Below the pieces are notes generated by a model, which was not told where the DNA came from, ran no database searches, and saw only the letters and a list, made by a program, of their open reading frames with translations. From Aureococcus anophagefferens (lineage: Eukaryota; Sar; Pelagophyceae; Pelagomonadales; Pelagomonadaceae), in assembly GCF_000186865.1 (NCBI RefSeq), contig NW_008705563.1:2480508-2544336 (forward strand): 63,829 bases of DNA, read 5' to 3'. Each line of letters begins with the position of its first letter. Within the stretch, counting starts at the first letter, position 1. Below, piece by piece: positions 8,821 to 19,435 of the stretch. The position numbers and the translations under genes are program-made.

Positions 8821-11800
8821 ATGTTGTCGCGCTCGAACACGGCGCGGAAGCGCCCGAGCGACGCCCAGGTGAACAAGATGTGACGAGGCGGCGTCGTCGA
8901 AACGGGGGGGGGGTGGAAATGACGTCGTTTCTCGTTTTAGGTTCGAAGACGTGCTCCTCAAGCTCTCGCTCCCCGAGGCCGCCAAGCCGGGCATGCGCGC
9001 CAAGCCCGTCGAGGAGCAGTGGAAGTTCGTCGAGATGTACGCGGCGTCCGGCGGGGCGGGGGGCTTCGAAGCCGCCGACTCCGCGGCGCTGAAATCCGTC
9101 GCGGACGCGCCCGCGCGCCCGCCGCTCGCGGCGCTCCGCGCCGTGCGCACGGGCATCCGCACGGGCGCCGCGGCCTGGCTCACGGGCTTCTACGGCGCGG
9201 GCGGGCCCCGCGCCGTCGCGTCCGTGCTCTGGTGCTTCTCGGAGCGGTGCGCCGCGCGCGCGGCGTCGGAGCTCGCGACGGCCCGTGCGCTCGAGGCCGC
9301 GGGCTGCGCGAAGGCCCTGGTGAACCACCCGAGCGGACTGGACCACGTCTGCCGCGAGGGCGCGGATCTGGTGCGGGCCTGCGCGGCGGCCGCGTTGGCC
9401 TGCCACGACCACGTGCTCGCGGCGCCGGCCGCGCCGCCGCTGTTGGAAGCGCTGGCCGTCGTCGCGCACTTCCACGCGGAGGTCGGGCGGCCTTTGGTGC
9501 TCGACGCTGTCCGCGGCGCGTCCCAGGACGGGTCCTTGGCGGCGTTGGCGGCCGTCGTCGCGCCGCGCGGCTCCGGCCCCGCGGCGCCGTCGAGGCCGAC
9601 GCGGAGGGCGGTCCGCGCGGGCGCGATGGCTCTCGCGAACGAGCTCGTGTGCGGCGAGGCCGACGCCGACGAGCGGGGCGCGCTGCGCGAGGAGGTCTCG
9701 GCGGCCTTCGACGAGTCGACGGACGACGCCGCGGCCGACGGCGACCACGCGGACGCGGCGGAAGCCGAGGCGCGCGGCGCGGCGCTCGGCGCGCGGTCCG
9801 GCGGCCTCGTCGCGGCGCCGCGGGCCCGGGGCGCGGCCGGCGGCGCGACCCTGCCGCCGGGCGGCGCGACCAACTTCGCGCTCGAGGGGGCCGCGCTGCG
9901 CTGGGGCGGCGCGGAAGAGCCCGCGAAGCGGCGGAGCCTCGTGTCCTTCGGTGCCAAGGCGAAGCGCGGCGGCAGCGCCGCCGGGTCGCTGGACCTCGCG
10001 CTCGCCGTCGACGTCTGCCCGCGGTCCGGCCACCCGGACCTCGGGTCGCCGTCCGTGCCGCGCTTCGGGCTCGAAGTCGTCGTCGCCGGCGGCGGCGTCG
10101 CCGCGCTCGCCGCGGACAGTCCCCGGGAGCGCGACGCCTGGTACGCGGCCCTCGTCGTCGCGGCGGACCGCGCGGCGCTCAAGGCCGCGGACCCCGGCGC
10201 GCGGTCCGCGCTCAGGGCCGCGCTCGCGCCCTACGAGGCGAACGCGCCCCGGATCGTCGCTGCGCAGGCGGCCGCGTTCCGCCACATGGCGCGCGAGGAC
10301 GCGGCGGCGGGCGGCGACGGCGGCGGCGTCGAGGCCGTGCTCGACGCGCTGCGGAAGCGCGCGGCCGTGCCCCGGCTCCGGGCCAAGGTCGAGGTGTTGG
10401 GGCGCGCGGCGCTGTCGGCGATCCACGGCGGCGCGGCGGCGGCCGCGTGGCGCGACGCCGTCGACGCGCTCTGCGACGGCGACGTGCCGGAGAACCTGAG
10501 GGACCTGGACCTCGAGTCCTTCGACGAGGGGCCCGCGGCGCCCGCGGCGCCCGCGGCGCCCGCGCCGGCGACGGACGTGGCGTCGGCGCTCTCGGCGGCG
10601 GCGGCGCTGCCGCCGCTGCCCGCGGCCGTGCCCGCGGCGCCGGGGCCCGCGGACGCGCTGGCCAAGTACCGGAAGATGCTCAAGATGCACCTGCCCCGGG
10701 GCGCCGTGGAGCAGAAGATGCGCGCCGAGGGCGTGGACCCGGCGCTGCTGGACGAGGGCGGCCCCGCGGACGCGCTGGCCAAGTACCGGAAGATGCTCAA
10801 GATGCACCTGCCCCGGGGCGCCGTGGAGCAGAAGATGCGCGCCGAGGGCGTGGACCCGGCGCTGCTCGACGGCGACGCGCCGGAGGCCGCGGTCGCGCTC
10901 GCCGTCGCCGAGGAACCGGCCGTCGCCGCGGTCAAAGACGACCCGACGTACGCCAAGTTCTTCAAGATGCTCGCCATGCACATGCCCCGGGGCGCCGTCG
11001 AGCAGAAGCTCGCCGCCGAGGGCCTCGACCCGGCCGTCCTCGACCTCGACCCGTCGAAGCCCGCGCCGAAGACGCTACCGAAATCCAAGAAGAAGCCCGC
11101 GGCGCCGCCGCCCGTGACATCCTACGGCGAGAAGCCGCCCGTGCCCCTGCGGCCCTGGCACTGGACGGCGCTCCGCGGCGACGCGGCGGCGGCGACGCGC
11201 TGGTCCAAGGCGTCCCCTATCGTGCCCTTCCCCGCGGAGGACCTGCACCGGGCGCTCGCCGCGCGGACCTCGAAGCCCGGCGGCGCCGTCGTCGCGTCCT
11301 TCGTCAGGACGGCGACGACGAAGCCCGCGGCCCGCGCGTCCTTCGTCGACCCGCGGACGGCGCAGAACGTGGGCATCGCGCTGCGCAAGATGCGGCGGCC
11401 GCCCGAGGAGCTCGCGCGGCTCGTGCTCCGCGGCGACGCGTGCCCCGAGTCGCTGCTCGACCTCCTGGCGTCCGCGGCGCCGACGGCGGAGATGCGCGGC
11501 CTGGCCCTCGCGCACCGCGCGTCCGGCGCGGGCGACGACGACCTCGACGACGTCGAGCGCTTCCTCGTCCAGGCGAGCCTCGTGCCGGCGTTCGACGCGC
11601 GCCTCGAGGCGCTGGATCTCCGCGTCCGCTTCGGCGCCGCGGCGCGGGATCTCGAGGCGCGCCTGAGCTCCGTGGAGGCGGCGTCGACGGCCTGCGTCGA
11701 GAGCGCGAGCCTCTGGGCGGCGCTGGCGCTCCTGCGGGACGTCGGCAACGTCGTCAACGGCGGCACGCCGCGCGGCGGCGCCGCGGGCTTCCGCCTCGAC

Positions 11801-12574
11801 GCGCTGAGCCGCCTCGAGGCGACGAAGGCCGCCGACGACGGCAGGCCCTTCCTCTGCCGCGTCGTGACCTGGCTCGACGCCTACGACGGCCAGCTGCTCC
11901 CGAGCTTGGGGCGGCTCCGCGTCGCCGCGGACCGCGCCGCGCGATCCGCGCGCGCGCTCCGGGCCGACGTCGGCGCGCTGCGCGCGCGCGTGGCGCGGGG
12001 CGAGGCGCTCCTCAAGGCCGAGGCCGAGGCGGCGAAGCGGGGCGACGAGCCCGACCGCGCGGCGTTCGTCGCGTCGCTCCTGCCCGTCGTCCAGGGCGCG
12101 CGGAGGGCCGTCGACGGCCTCGCGGCGCGCGAGCGCGGGCCGACGGCCGCCGCGGCCGCGGCCCTCGCGGCGGCCTTCGGCGCGCCCCCCGACGCGTCGT
12201 CGCCGGAGCTCATCCTCGGCGACGAGCTCGTGCCCTTCCTGTCCGCGCTCAGGGACGCGAAGGCCGACGTCGACGCGGCGCGCGCGGCCGAATCCGCCGC
12301 GGCGCGCAAGGCCGCGCGGGCGCGCGACGACGGCCGCGCCTACGTCAAGCCCGCGCGCGCGCCGCCGCCGGCGCCCGACGAGGGCGACGACCTCGTCGCG
12401 GCCTACCGCCAGGTCCAGGGCGACGCGGACGCGACGATCGCGCGCTTCGTGCTCATGCGCGAGGCGTCCCAGTCCTACGCCCGCATGCCGACGCCGCGCG
12501 CGCTGACGACCGAGGACCCCCGCGCGGCCCTCCTCCGCAAAAAGTCCTCGCAGGCCCACAGCTTTAAGCTCTGA
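8821..12574 (+). CDS. Formin with GBD/FH3-like, PH-like and FH2 domains
   Basis: Exon 1 is 8821-8879, the intron 8880-8940 (61 bp, GTGACG...TTTTAG) and exon 2 8941-12574, giving 1230 aa. The split Met codon joins SDAQVNK to FEDVLLKLSLPE, the usual opening of Diaphanous-type GTPase-binding regions. Residues about 20-300 look like GBD/FH3 helices and about 332-433 like a PH domain ending RERDAWYAALVVA. About 590-720 hold three copies of a motif (KYRKMLKMHLPRGAVEQKM) like that of the WASH-complex CCDC53 subunit. FH2 spans about 753-1180, with PWHWTAL, DPRTAQNVGIALRKM and the diagnostic GNVVNGGTPRGGAAGFRL. Formins nucleate and processively elongate unbranched actin. There is no long proline FH1 region, only short Pro/Ala runs, so profilin delivery may be weak. 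Confidence 0.9.
10643..10870 (+). repeat. 117-bp in-frame tandem repeat inside the formin gene
   Basis: Two near-identical copies encode GPADALAKYRKMLKMHLPRG and the next 19 residues (39 aa per unit); a third, diverged copy follows at about 10944-11043. The near identity of the first two at DNA level indicates recent duplication or conversion, while the third shows the older motif. Confidence 0.85.
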
Positions 12575-12605
12575 GGCGATAGTACGGTCTTAGGCGTGGT
12601 CATCC

Positions 12606-13532
12606 TTAGGTCCAGTTGACGTAGGAGCGAAGCGCTTGCTCGAAATCCTCCGTGCTCATGGGAGGCCTCTCATTCCAGTGTTCCCACTCGAATTTCACGT
12701 CCAAGGTAGATTCGCTCCCTTCGGATGGCGCAAACCACTCTACCTCAGTGCATGGACTGTAAAAAGAATTCATATTCGGGCCACCCGTGAGCCAGCTGAA
12801 AGCCCACTTCTCTCCGAATCCGTGCCGCCACATTCCCAAATTCCAAAACACAATCGAGCAGTCTCGAGGTCTGATACCATGGGGTACATTTTGCCAGTTC
12901 TGATCTAGATAACCATCTGCCCGGCACTGACCGAGCGTCGCGCGAGAGTAGTCTCCTCTCGACACCATGAGACGCACATAGAGAATGTGATCTGGGCCGT
13001 CATAGCCATCTGCTGTTCTCGGGGGTGGGCGGCCATTCCATGCTCGATTGAACACGCCTTCTGGTATGTCGAATCTTAGTTTTGCCAGCGGACCAGGAAC
13101 CACTTCTCCTCTGCCAACGAAGAGAGATTCGATCGAGTCCGGGGTAGTTGTACGGTTCGTGCGATTATGAGTCTGGATCTCTATTTCCACCGAGAAAGTG
13201 TAGCCGTCCAGCGACCCCTGCGCCAGCCCCGGAAAAGGGGCCGGGTCTTCCGCATACAGCCGCGTCTGGCTCTGGAACAGCTCGCGCGGCGTCGGAGTAT
13301 CCGTCGCGTCATCCCCGATGATCGTCGTGAGAATTGGGAAGCGCCTGAGCACGAGGCGCCGCTGTAGAGCCGGCGTGCGGCGTCTTAGCGCCGACCGAAG
13401 CTCGACGCTCGCCGCAGCGCACGCGGCGATTTCGGGCAGGCCAGAGTAGTCGAAGATGCCGTCGAGCAACACGTCCGGCAGACCGCCGAAGCTGAAACCG
13501 CCGCTTCGAGAGGTGTGAGAGGTGTTCTGCAT
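12606..13532 (-). CDS. F-box-like protein of a lower-GC family, unknown
   Basis: A 308-aa intact frame. Residues about 15-65 (GLPDVLLDGIFDYSGLPEIA, then ALRRRTPALQRRLVLRRFPI) have the leucine/proline spacing of an F-box or F-box-like substrate-adaptor start. The remainder is a beta-rich domain with DGYTFSVEIEIQTHN and WNLGMWRHGFGEKWAF that I do not recognise. Codon use is clearly less GC3-biased than in the neighbours, as in the gene at 39581-40633, suggesting a separately evolving expanded family or recent arrival. The gene is convergent with the formin gene (31 bp between stops) and divergent from the sulfotransferase (128 bp between starts). Confidence 0.5.
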   Translation of the reverse strand: MQNTSHTSRSGGFSFGGLPDVLLDGIFDYSGLPEIAACAAASVELRSALRRRTPALQRRLVLRRFPILTTIIGDDATDTPTPRELFQSQTRLYAEDPAPFPGLAQGSLDGYTFSVEIEIQTHNRTNRTTTPDSIESLFVGRGEVVPGPLAKLRFDIPEGVFNRAWNGRPPPRTADGYDGPDHILYVRLMVSRGDYSRATLGQCRADGYLDQNWQNVPHGIRPRDCSIVFWNLGMWRHGFGEKWAFSWLTGGPNMNSFYSPCTEVEWFAPSEGSESTLDVKFEWEHWNERPPMSTEDFEQALRSYVNWT

Positions 13533-13660
13533 TCTCGTTTACGAAGGCGAGGCTATCGTGAGGCGCGGTGTAGATTTTCGAGCGAGGCGCCACAGGGAGG
13601 CGACCCAGCCTCGCCAGATCCTTGCCACAAGCATGCTCATTCGCTTTTTTGCGATCGCCG

Positions 13661-14689
13661 ATGCTCGCCGCTGCCCTGCGTCGCGTGAAGCCGGGCAATG
13701 GCCTACTCTCCTGGGCACCAACGGTGGTATGCACGGGCCTCGGCCTCGGCGCGATCGTCGACCTCGACCATCGAGAGAACCCGACGAACCTCGCCAAGAA
13801 GCCGGCCTACTACGAGGCCTCGGGCGCCGCGGCGTTCAAGGCGTTGACGGCGCGCGACGACGACGTCTTCGTCGCGAGCTACCCCAAGTGCGGCACGTCC
13901 TTCGGGCACGGCATCGTCTATGCGCTGCTTCGGATGGACGACGACGGCGCGTGCGGCGACGACGGCGAGTGTGGCGGCCGCGGCCAGGTCTACCCGGACG
14001 GCGTCGCGGCGAAGCGCGGTGACGTCGAGCGACGGGCGGCTTTCGGCGCGTGGAGCTTCGAGGACCTCTCGGCGCAGCGCGCGCCGCGGCTCTTCACGAG
14101 CCACTCCAAGGCCGACGCGCTGCCCGCGACCCTCGCGCTTCGCGGGCGCTACGTCGTCTTCGCGCGCGACCCCAAGGACTGCCTCGTCTCGGGCTTCTTC
14201 TTCGTCCGGGGCCTCGACGCGAAGCCGCTTTACTGGCTCCGCCGGCGCTACCACGACCTCGACTCGTACTTCGAGACGTTTTTGGAACGCGACGGCGGCG
14301 GCACGTACGGCGACTGGTGGTCGTGGCACTCCGACGCCGCGGCGCTCGCCGAGGACCTGGGGCCCGAGCGCGCGCTCGTCGTCTTCTACGAGGACTTCCA
14401 CCGCGATTTCGACGCGGCGGCGGCGGCGCTCGCGGCGTTTCTGGGAGTATCGCTCACGCCGGCGAAGCTCGCGGCGCTGCGGCGGCGCACGGCCATGGGC
14501 GACGACGCGGGCGCGACGGTGCCCACGGCGCGGCTCGGGCGCGTCGGCGACCACCGGCGCCACCTCTCGGCGCAGCACTGGCTGCGGCTCGACCGGCTCT
14601 TCTCCGCGCGCGGCGCGGCGGCGCACCCGCTCCTCGCGCCGCTCGCGCCCGAGCGCGTCTTCCGCGCCGCGGCGGCCGAGGCGGAGTAA
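13661..14689 (+). CDS. Cytosolic-type sulfotransferase
   Basis: The 342-aa protein has the PAPS-binding pattern of Sulfotransfer_1: VASYPKCGTS (5' phosphosulfate loop) at about residues 70-80 and FARDPKDCLVSGFF (3' phosphate loop) at about 170-183. SHSKAD and VVFYEDFHRDF are also conserved positions. These enzymes move sulfate from PAPS to hydroxyl or amino groups; the acceptor cannot be inferred. ATG at 13661 is chosen; the frame is open further upstream but without another ATG. The N-terminal hydrophobic stretch (APTVVCTGLGLGAIV) may be a weak anchor. Confidence 0.8.
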   Translation: MLAAALRRVKPGNGLLSWAPTVVCTGLGLGAIVDLDHRENPTNLAKKPAYYEASGAAAFKALTARDDDVFVASYPKCGTSFGHGIVYALLRMDDDGACGDDGECGGRGQVYPDGVAAKRGDVERRAAFGAWSFEDLSAQRAPRLFTSHSKADALPATLALRGRYVVFARDPKDCLVSGFFFVRGLDAKPLYWLRRRYHDLDSYFETFLERDGGGTYGDWWSWHSDAAALAEDLGPERALVVFYEDFHRDFDAAAAALAAFLGVSLTPAKLAALRRRTAMGDDAGATVPTARLGRVGDHRRHLSAQHWLRLDRLFSARGAAAHPLLAPLAPERVFRAAAAEAE

Positions 14690-14730
14690 TAACAACTCGA
14701 CAGAAGCAGACTTTCGGAATAAAAAAACCA

Positions 14731-15519
14731 TTACGTCGCACCGTCGAAGAAGGAGGTCGCGGCGATCTCGTAGACGCGGAGCTCGTCGGGGACCTTGTCC
14801 GCGTGGCGCCGCGTCACGGCCAGCCCGCGGCGCCGGAGCGCGTCGACGAGCGCGCCCTCGGCGCCGCCGCCCTCGCGGACCTCGCTGACGACGTAGGCCA
14901 CGGCGCCCCTCACGAGCGTCGCCAGCAGATCCGCGAGCGCGTCGTGGACGTCGGCGTTCGACGCGAAGACGAGGTCCGTCCCGACGACGCGGTCAAAGGT
15001 CCCCAACGCTCCCGGCGCGGCCCAGTCGAGCTCCGCGACGTCGACGGAGCCGGAGGAGAATGCCGCCGCGTTCGCTTCGACGTTGCGCTCGAGCAGCGGG
15101 AGCGCGAGGCGCCGCTCCGTCGCGGTCACGCGCGCGCCGAGCGTCGCGAGCGCGCAGGCCACGAGGCCGCAGCCCGCGCCGAGCTCGAGCACGCGCGCGC
15201 CGTCCCAGTCGCCGAGGTCGCCGTCGGCGGCGAGGCGCGCGAGCACGAGCGCGCTGTCCCATACCGTCGCGCCGTTGCCGCCGGAGAGCGAGCCCGACGG
15301 GTCCTCGGCGATGCGCAGCGACCGCCAGCGCCGCGTGCTGAGCCGCTCTGGTGGCGGCGCGCCCGCACGACTCGATGGCTCCTCTGCGAGCAGCTCTGCT
15401 GCTGGCGCCCTGCTGGGCTCCTCGGCCTCTGCCGGCGCGGCGCTTTGCTGCTCTGCTGATTCTGTGGTATTGCTGCGCTCCTTGCGCGCGCGGCGCAAGA
15501 GCTTTAGGGCGTCGACCAT
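14731..15519 (-). CDS. METTL21-like protein lysine methyltransferase
   Basis: A 262-aa protein. The core from about residue 75 matches the Methyltransf_16 family: GATVWDSALVLARL, the SAM-binding motif I VLELGAGCGLVACALA, an acidic TATE, and TDLVFAS where the family has a D-x-x-Y/F post-motif II. Members methylate lysines on chaperones, elongation factors or related proteins. The N-terminal 60 residues are Ala/Glu-rich and probably disordered. It is convergent with the sulfotransferase (41 bp). A second member of the family lies at 44868-45869. Confidence 0.8.
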   Translation of the reverse strand: MVDALKLLRRARKERSNTTESAEQQSAAPAEAEEPSRAPAAELLAEEPSSRAGAPPPERLSTRRWRSLRIAEDPSGSLSGGNGATVWDSALVLARLAADGDLGDWDGARVLELGAGCGLVACALATLGARVTATERRLALPLLERNVEANAAAFSSGSVDVAELDWAAPGALGTFDRVVGTDLVFASNADVHDALADLLATLVRGAVAYVVSEVREGGGAEGALVDALRRRGLAVTRRHADKVPDELRVYEIAATSFFDGAT

Positions 15520-15690
15520 GCTTTGCAGATGCACTCAAGCTGCGCCCATGCCGCTCTCCAAAGGCATGTTGAAGACTGTTGAAGAAGTCGAGTCGCCGCA
15601 GAGGTGGAGGCCTCCTCTTGAGGCGCCCCGACTTGCGAGCGCGGCGGCGCAGCGCTGTGCCGCCGCTCGCTCACAGGAGCACTCGCAAAC

Positions 15691-17522
15691 ATGCTGCCCT
15701 GCGAGCCGTACGCGCGCGGCTTCTCGGACTCGCCGGTGCGGTCGACGCCGCGCGCGCGCATCAGCTCCGTGTCGTCGTCGCCCGGCGCGTCGCGCGGCCC
15801 GCCGCGGCGGTCGTCGAGCTGGGAGGCGCGCGCGGCCCGCGCGTCCAAGTCGCCGCTCAAGTCGAAGAGCAGCGCGCTCGACCTGCGCCGCGACTTCGAC
15901 CTCGAGCTCAGCGACGACGAGGAGGACCTCGAGATCGCGGCGGGCCACGACTCGCTGCTGAGCGCCGCGAGCCGGTCCCGCGGCACCGCGGGCGCGTCGA
16001 CGACGAGCGGCGCCGGGCGCATCGTGCGCTGGCTCGACGGCGTGGAGCCCGCCGCGCCCGCGGAGTCGCGCGCGGCGCGGCGGCGGCGGCGCTGGGCGTA
16101 CCGCGCGCTGGCGGCGGGCTGCGCCGTGCTGTTGCTCCAGGGCGCCACGGTGGTCCACATGCTCGCGGGCTACCACGGCGACGAGTGCGCCGCCGTGCCG
16201 CGGCGCCCGGCGCCCCGGCGGCCGCGGCTCGACCTCTACGGCAACGCGACCGCGCGGCGCCTCGAGTCGCGGCGGAAGCGCAAGGGCGCGCGCAACGGCA
16301 CGTCGACGACGACGACGCGCGCCAAGAGCTTCCACGTGCGGCGGCCCGTGCGCCAGAGCGATCTGGTGTTCTGGGGGACGCACAACTCGTACCACCGGCG
16401 GCCGCGGCGGTTCCACTTCCCCTACTGGAACGCGCTCATCCCCCAGTGGCAGTACTCGCACCCGCGGCTCGCGCGCCAGCTCGACGCCGGCGCGCGGCAC
16501 CTGGAATTGGACGTCCACGTCGACAGCGCCACGCGGAAGGCGCTCGTGTACCACGTGCAGTCGCTCGACTCGCGGACGCGGTGCTACTGCCTCCGGGACT
16601 GCCTCGGGTCCCTCGTGGACTGGAGCCGGCGGCGAAGCGGCGACCACGGCCTCGTCGTCGTGCTCCTCGAGGTCAAGGGCACCAAGTCCTACGTCGAGGA
16701 CGTCGCGTCCAGGGCAGCAAAAGAGAGCGAAATTCCCAACTTCAAAGGGTCCTATCTCGGCCGTTTTCCACTCGTTTCGGCTGATTTTTGGACGAGCGAT
16801 CATCTCTTGGAACGGTCTCGAAGCGTGGATGCTTTTTCCGGAACGCGCGCGCGCGGAACACTCACGTTGAAGCGACGTTGAATCACCCTTTTGCTGCCCA
16901 GGTCGCGTCGCACTTTCGGGGTCTGGGCGACGACCGCTACCCGGAGTCCAGGGACGCGCTCCGCGTCATCGACGACACGATCTTCGACGCCTTCGCGCCG
17001 ACGCCGCACTCGCTGCTGACGCCCGACGACGTCGCGGGCGGCTACGCGTCGCCGGGCGCGTCCGTGCGCGACCGGGGCTGGCCGGCCGCGGACGCGCTCC
17101 GCGGCGCGTTCGCCTTCGCGCTCCTCGACTCGTCGCAGGAGGCGCAGCTCACGCGCGCCTACGACGCCTCGCGGCGGCCGAGGGCCATGTTCACCATGGG
17201 CTCGGCCGTCGTGGGCCGCGACGCGGCGGCGATCTACAAGTACGACAACCCGAACAACCCGGACCACTTCGCGGCGATCCAGGCCGCCGTGCGCGCGGGC
17301 TTCCTCGTGCGCACGCGGGCGAACACGGTCAAGTACGTGGCGAACTACGCGCGCTTCGCCAAGGCGCGCGAGAGCGGCGCGCAGCTCGTGAGCTTCGAAG
17401 CGGACGCGAAGTCGAACTGGCTCCGCTTCGTCGGGAACCCGGCGAGCCAGTGCGCCTGCGACGCGCTGGCGCTCGCCGGCTCCGACCGCCACTGCGACGA
17501 CTCGAGCCCGCCCTGCACGTAG
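15691..17522 (+). CDS. Membrane-anchored PI-PLC-like phosphodiesterase, split by an introner
   Basis: Exon 1 is 15691-16701 and exon 2 is 16902-17522; the intron 16702-16901 is an introner. The spliced protein is 543 aa. After an acidic, Ser-rich cytoplasmic N terminus, one helix at about 134-155 (ALAAGCAVLLLQGATVV) anchors it as a type II protein. The catalytic region matches the Ca2+-dependent phosphoinositide PLC family (PF16670 type): WGTHNSYHRRP, QWQYSHPRLARQLDAG, RHLELDVHVD, then LVVVLLEVKG. GTHNSYH carries the general acid/base histidine. The intron falls just after this barrel half. The rest (YNPNNPDH-like segment, SFEADAKSNWLRF) continues the TIM barrel. The substrate is probably a phosphoinositide or a related phosphodiester. 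Confidence 0.8.
16710..16901 (+). mobile_element. Introner B2 (family B, 192 bp)
   Basis: The element runs CAGGGCAGCAAAAGAG to CTTTTGCTGCCCAG and is flanked by perfect 8-bp duplications GTCGCGTC at 16702-16709 and 16902-16909. The donor GT is the first dinucleotide of the upstream duplication and the acceptor AG is the element's last two bases. The junction is phase 0 (GAC|GTC) and the intron is exactly 200 bp. It differs from B4 at about five positions by eye, so the two copies are recent. Confidence 0.96.
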
Positions 17523-17577
17523 TAACTACAGGCCGTGTGTGCTCTTGGGCATGCGGCTCCTCCGACGCTAAATCACC

Positions 17578-17596
17578 AATAATAATAATAATAATA
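17578..17596. repeat. (AAT)n microsatellite
   Basis: Six AAT units in the 224-bp spacer between the PI-PLC-like gene and the next start; lower GC than the surroundings. Confidence 0.9.
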
Positions 17597-17746
17597 AGGT
17601 GGGATCTGTGGATTGCAACGTTCGCATGTTGAGCCTCAACAAACTGAGGGTGCCGTGTCAAATCGCTCGAGCAGAAGCTGCGATTCTGGCACGAGGTGCT
17701 ACCCGCGATACCCGTGGCAGCGGTTCCGGCAGTGCCACTGCTACCA

Positions 17747-19249
17747 ATGTCCGCGAAGCGCGCGCACGAGCAGATGAGCGCCACGGCACCGAGCAACGAG
17801 GTGCGCGCGCTGCTGCGATTCGCCTTCAGCGCCGCGGCCGAAGGCCTGGGCATCACGCTCGTCGGCGGCCAGAGCATCGGCGACGGCTACGTGTACGCCC
17901 GGGCCGACGGGGCCCCGTTCGCCGACGACGACCTCCAGCCCCTGCGCACGCTGCTGCCGCTCGCGTTCGTCGGCGACGTGGCGTGCGTCGACGTGCCGTG
18001 GTACAAGCTCGCCGATTACTTCCGCTCCAAGGGCCTCGCGCGGTCGGCGGCGCTGATCGCCGGCCGCGACGACGCGATCCCGTGCCTGCAGGCGGACGTC
18101 AAGGACGCGCGCGTCTGGCGGCTGCGCCTCGGCGCGCTCGCGCGGGACGGCGCGCTGGAGGCGGGCCTGCGCGCGTTCGCCGCGGCCGACTGGAACCCCG
18201 TCGTCGAACGCGTCGGCGCGGGCGTCGCCGTGCGCTACGGCGCCAAGCTGTCGCCGACGCTGCGCGCCGAGGTCGCCGACGGCGCGGCCTGGGGCGCGCG
18301 CGTCGGCGTGCGGTCGTTGGGCGACCTCAACGCGCTCGAGGGCCGCGCGGCCGTGGACTACGCGCTCCAGGCCGAGTTCCGCCAGGAGGCGAAGATCCAC
18401 GACCTCGCGCGCGCCGTCGCCGCGAGGCGGGGCGTGGGCCTCATCTGCATCGCGGGGCCGACGTCGAGCGGTAAGACGACGTTCGCCGCGAAATTGGGCA
18501 TGTACCTGCGGAACGAGGGCGTCGACACCGTCGGCCTGACCGTGGACCACTACTACCTGCCTTTGGACCGCCAGCCCAAGTACCAAAAGCGAAAGCAGCG
18601 GAGCGACGTCGACTACGACGCCGTCGAGTCCATGGACGGCCCGTTGGTCGGCGACCACATCAACGCGCTGCTCCGCGGCGAGCGCGTCGAGCCGCCCGTC
18701 TACGACATGAAGACGGGCTACCGCGACGGCGTCCACGCGGCCGTGGCGCTGCCGGCGGGGTCCGTGCTCATCATCGAGGGCATCCACGCGCTGAACCCCG
18801 AATTCGTGGGCAAGGTCCCGCGCGACCGCACGTTCAAGGTCTTCATCAGCCCGCTCCCGGCGCTGGGGCTCGACGAGTGCAATGCGCTCAAGACGACGGA
18901 CTGCCGGCTGCTGCGGCGCATGTGCCGCGACTTCAAGTTCCGGGGCAACGACGCGTCGAAGACGCTCGGCATGTGGGCGAACGTCCGCCGCGGCGAGGCC
19001 ACGTGGATCTTCCCCCACCAGGACGACGTCGACTTCGCCATGAACTCGGCGACGGAGTACGAGCTCCGCGTGCTCAAGCCCGTCGTCGAGCCCCTGCTCC
19101 GCGACGTGCCGCCGGCGTCGCCCCACGCGGCCAAGGCCGCCGCGCTCCTCGCGTTCCTCGCGCTCGTGAAGCCCCTCGACGCGTCCCTGCCGACGTCCAC
19201 GTCCCTCCTCCGCGAGTTCATCGGCGACGGCGCCTTCGACTGCCACTGA
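17747..19249 (+). CDS. Uridine kinase / phosphoribulokinase-family P-loop kinase
   Basis: A 500-aa single-exon protein. The C-terminal half holds the kinase: Walker A GPTSSGKTTFAAKL at about residues 245-258, VDHYYLPLDRQPKY, the acidic DYDAVESMDGPL, PVYDMKTGYR and a Walker B-like SVLIIEGIHALN. This is the pattern of the uridine kinase (Udk)/PRK family, especially the long form with an N-terminal domain resembling threonyl-tRNA synthetase additional domains. The N-terminal 220 residues would be that region. The expected reaction is phosphorylation of a nucleoside or similar hydroxyl from ATP; the exact substrate is not proven. ATG at 17747 is the first in frame; a second Met follows nine codons later. 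Confidence 0.85.
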   Translation: MSAKRAHEQMSATAPSNEVRALLRFAFSAAAEGLGITLVGGQSIGDGYVYARADGAPFADDDLQPLRTLLPLAFVGDVACVDVPWYKLADYFRSKGLARSAALIAGRDDAIPCLQADVKDARVWRLRLGALARDGALEAGLRAFAAADWNPVVERVGAGVAVRYGAKLSPTLRAEVADGAAWGARVGVRSLGDLNALEGRAAVDYALQAEFRQEAKIHDLARAVAARRGVGLICIAGPTSSGKTTFAAKLGMYLRNEGVDTVGLTVDHYYLPLDRQPKYQKRKQRSDVDYDAVESMDGPLVGDHINALLRGERVEPPVYDMKTGYRDGVHAAVALPAGSVLIIEGIHALNPEFVGKVPRDRTFKVFISPLPALGLDECNALKTTDCRLLRRMCRDFKFRGNDASKTLGMWANVRRGEATWIFPHQDDVDFAMNSATEYELRVLKPVVEPLLRDVPPASPHAAKAAALLAFLALVKPLDASLPTSTSLLREFIGDGAFDCH

Positions 19250-19364
19250 AGAGCGCGTAATCGATGGGGCAACATGACTTCACCCAAACTCGTACACCTC
19301 AACGTCTCTGGAAAATCTGCAGTCAGAGCACACACCGATTGTCGCCCGCCGCAGTGGACTTGGT

Positions 19365-19408
19365 GCGCAGCAGGAGCGCAGCAGGAGCGCAGCAGGAGCG
19401 CAGCAGGA
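19365..19408. repeat. 11-bp tandem repeat in the carrier gene leader
   Basis: Four perfect copies of GCGCAGCAGGA, 28 bp upstream of the chosen ATG. Because 11 is not a multiple of three, changes in copy number would shift any upstream frame, which argues that the upstream ATGs at 19264 and 19274 are not the true start. Confidence 0.9.
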
Positions 19409-19435
19409 GCGCGAGGTCGTCGCTGCAAAATCACC

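Noticed and set aside
8813..10981. A 722-codon minus frame opposite the formin gene
   Set aside because: The plus strand carries FH2 signatures and correct splice junctions; the minus product is low-complexity Arg/His.
19264..19435. Upstream ATGs (19264, 19274) as the start of the mitochondrial carrier
   Set aside because: They would add sequence translated across an 11-bp repeat that is unstable in frame; 19436 gives the standard carrier length.
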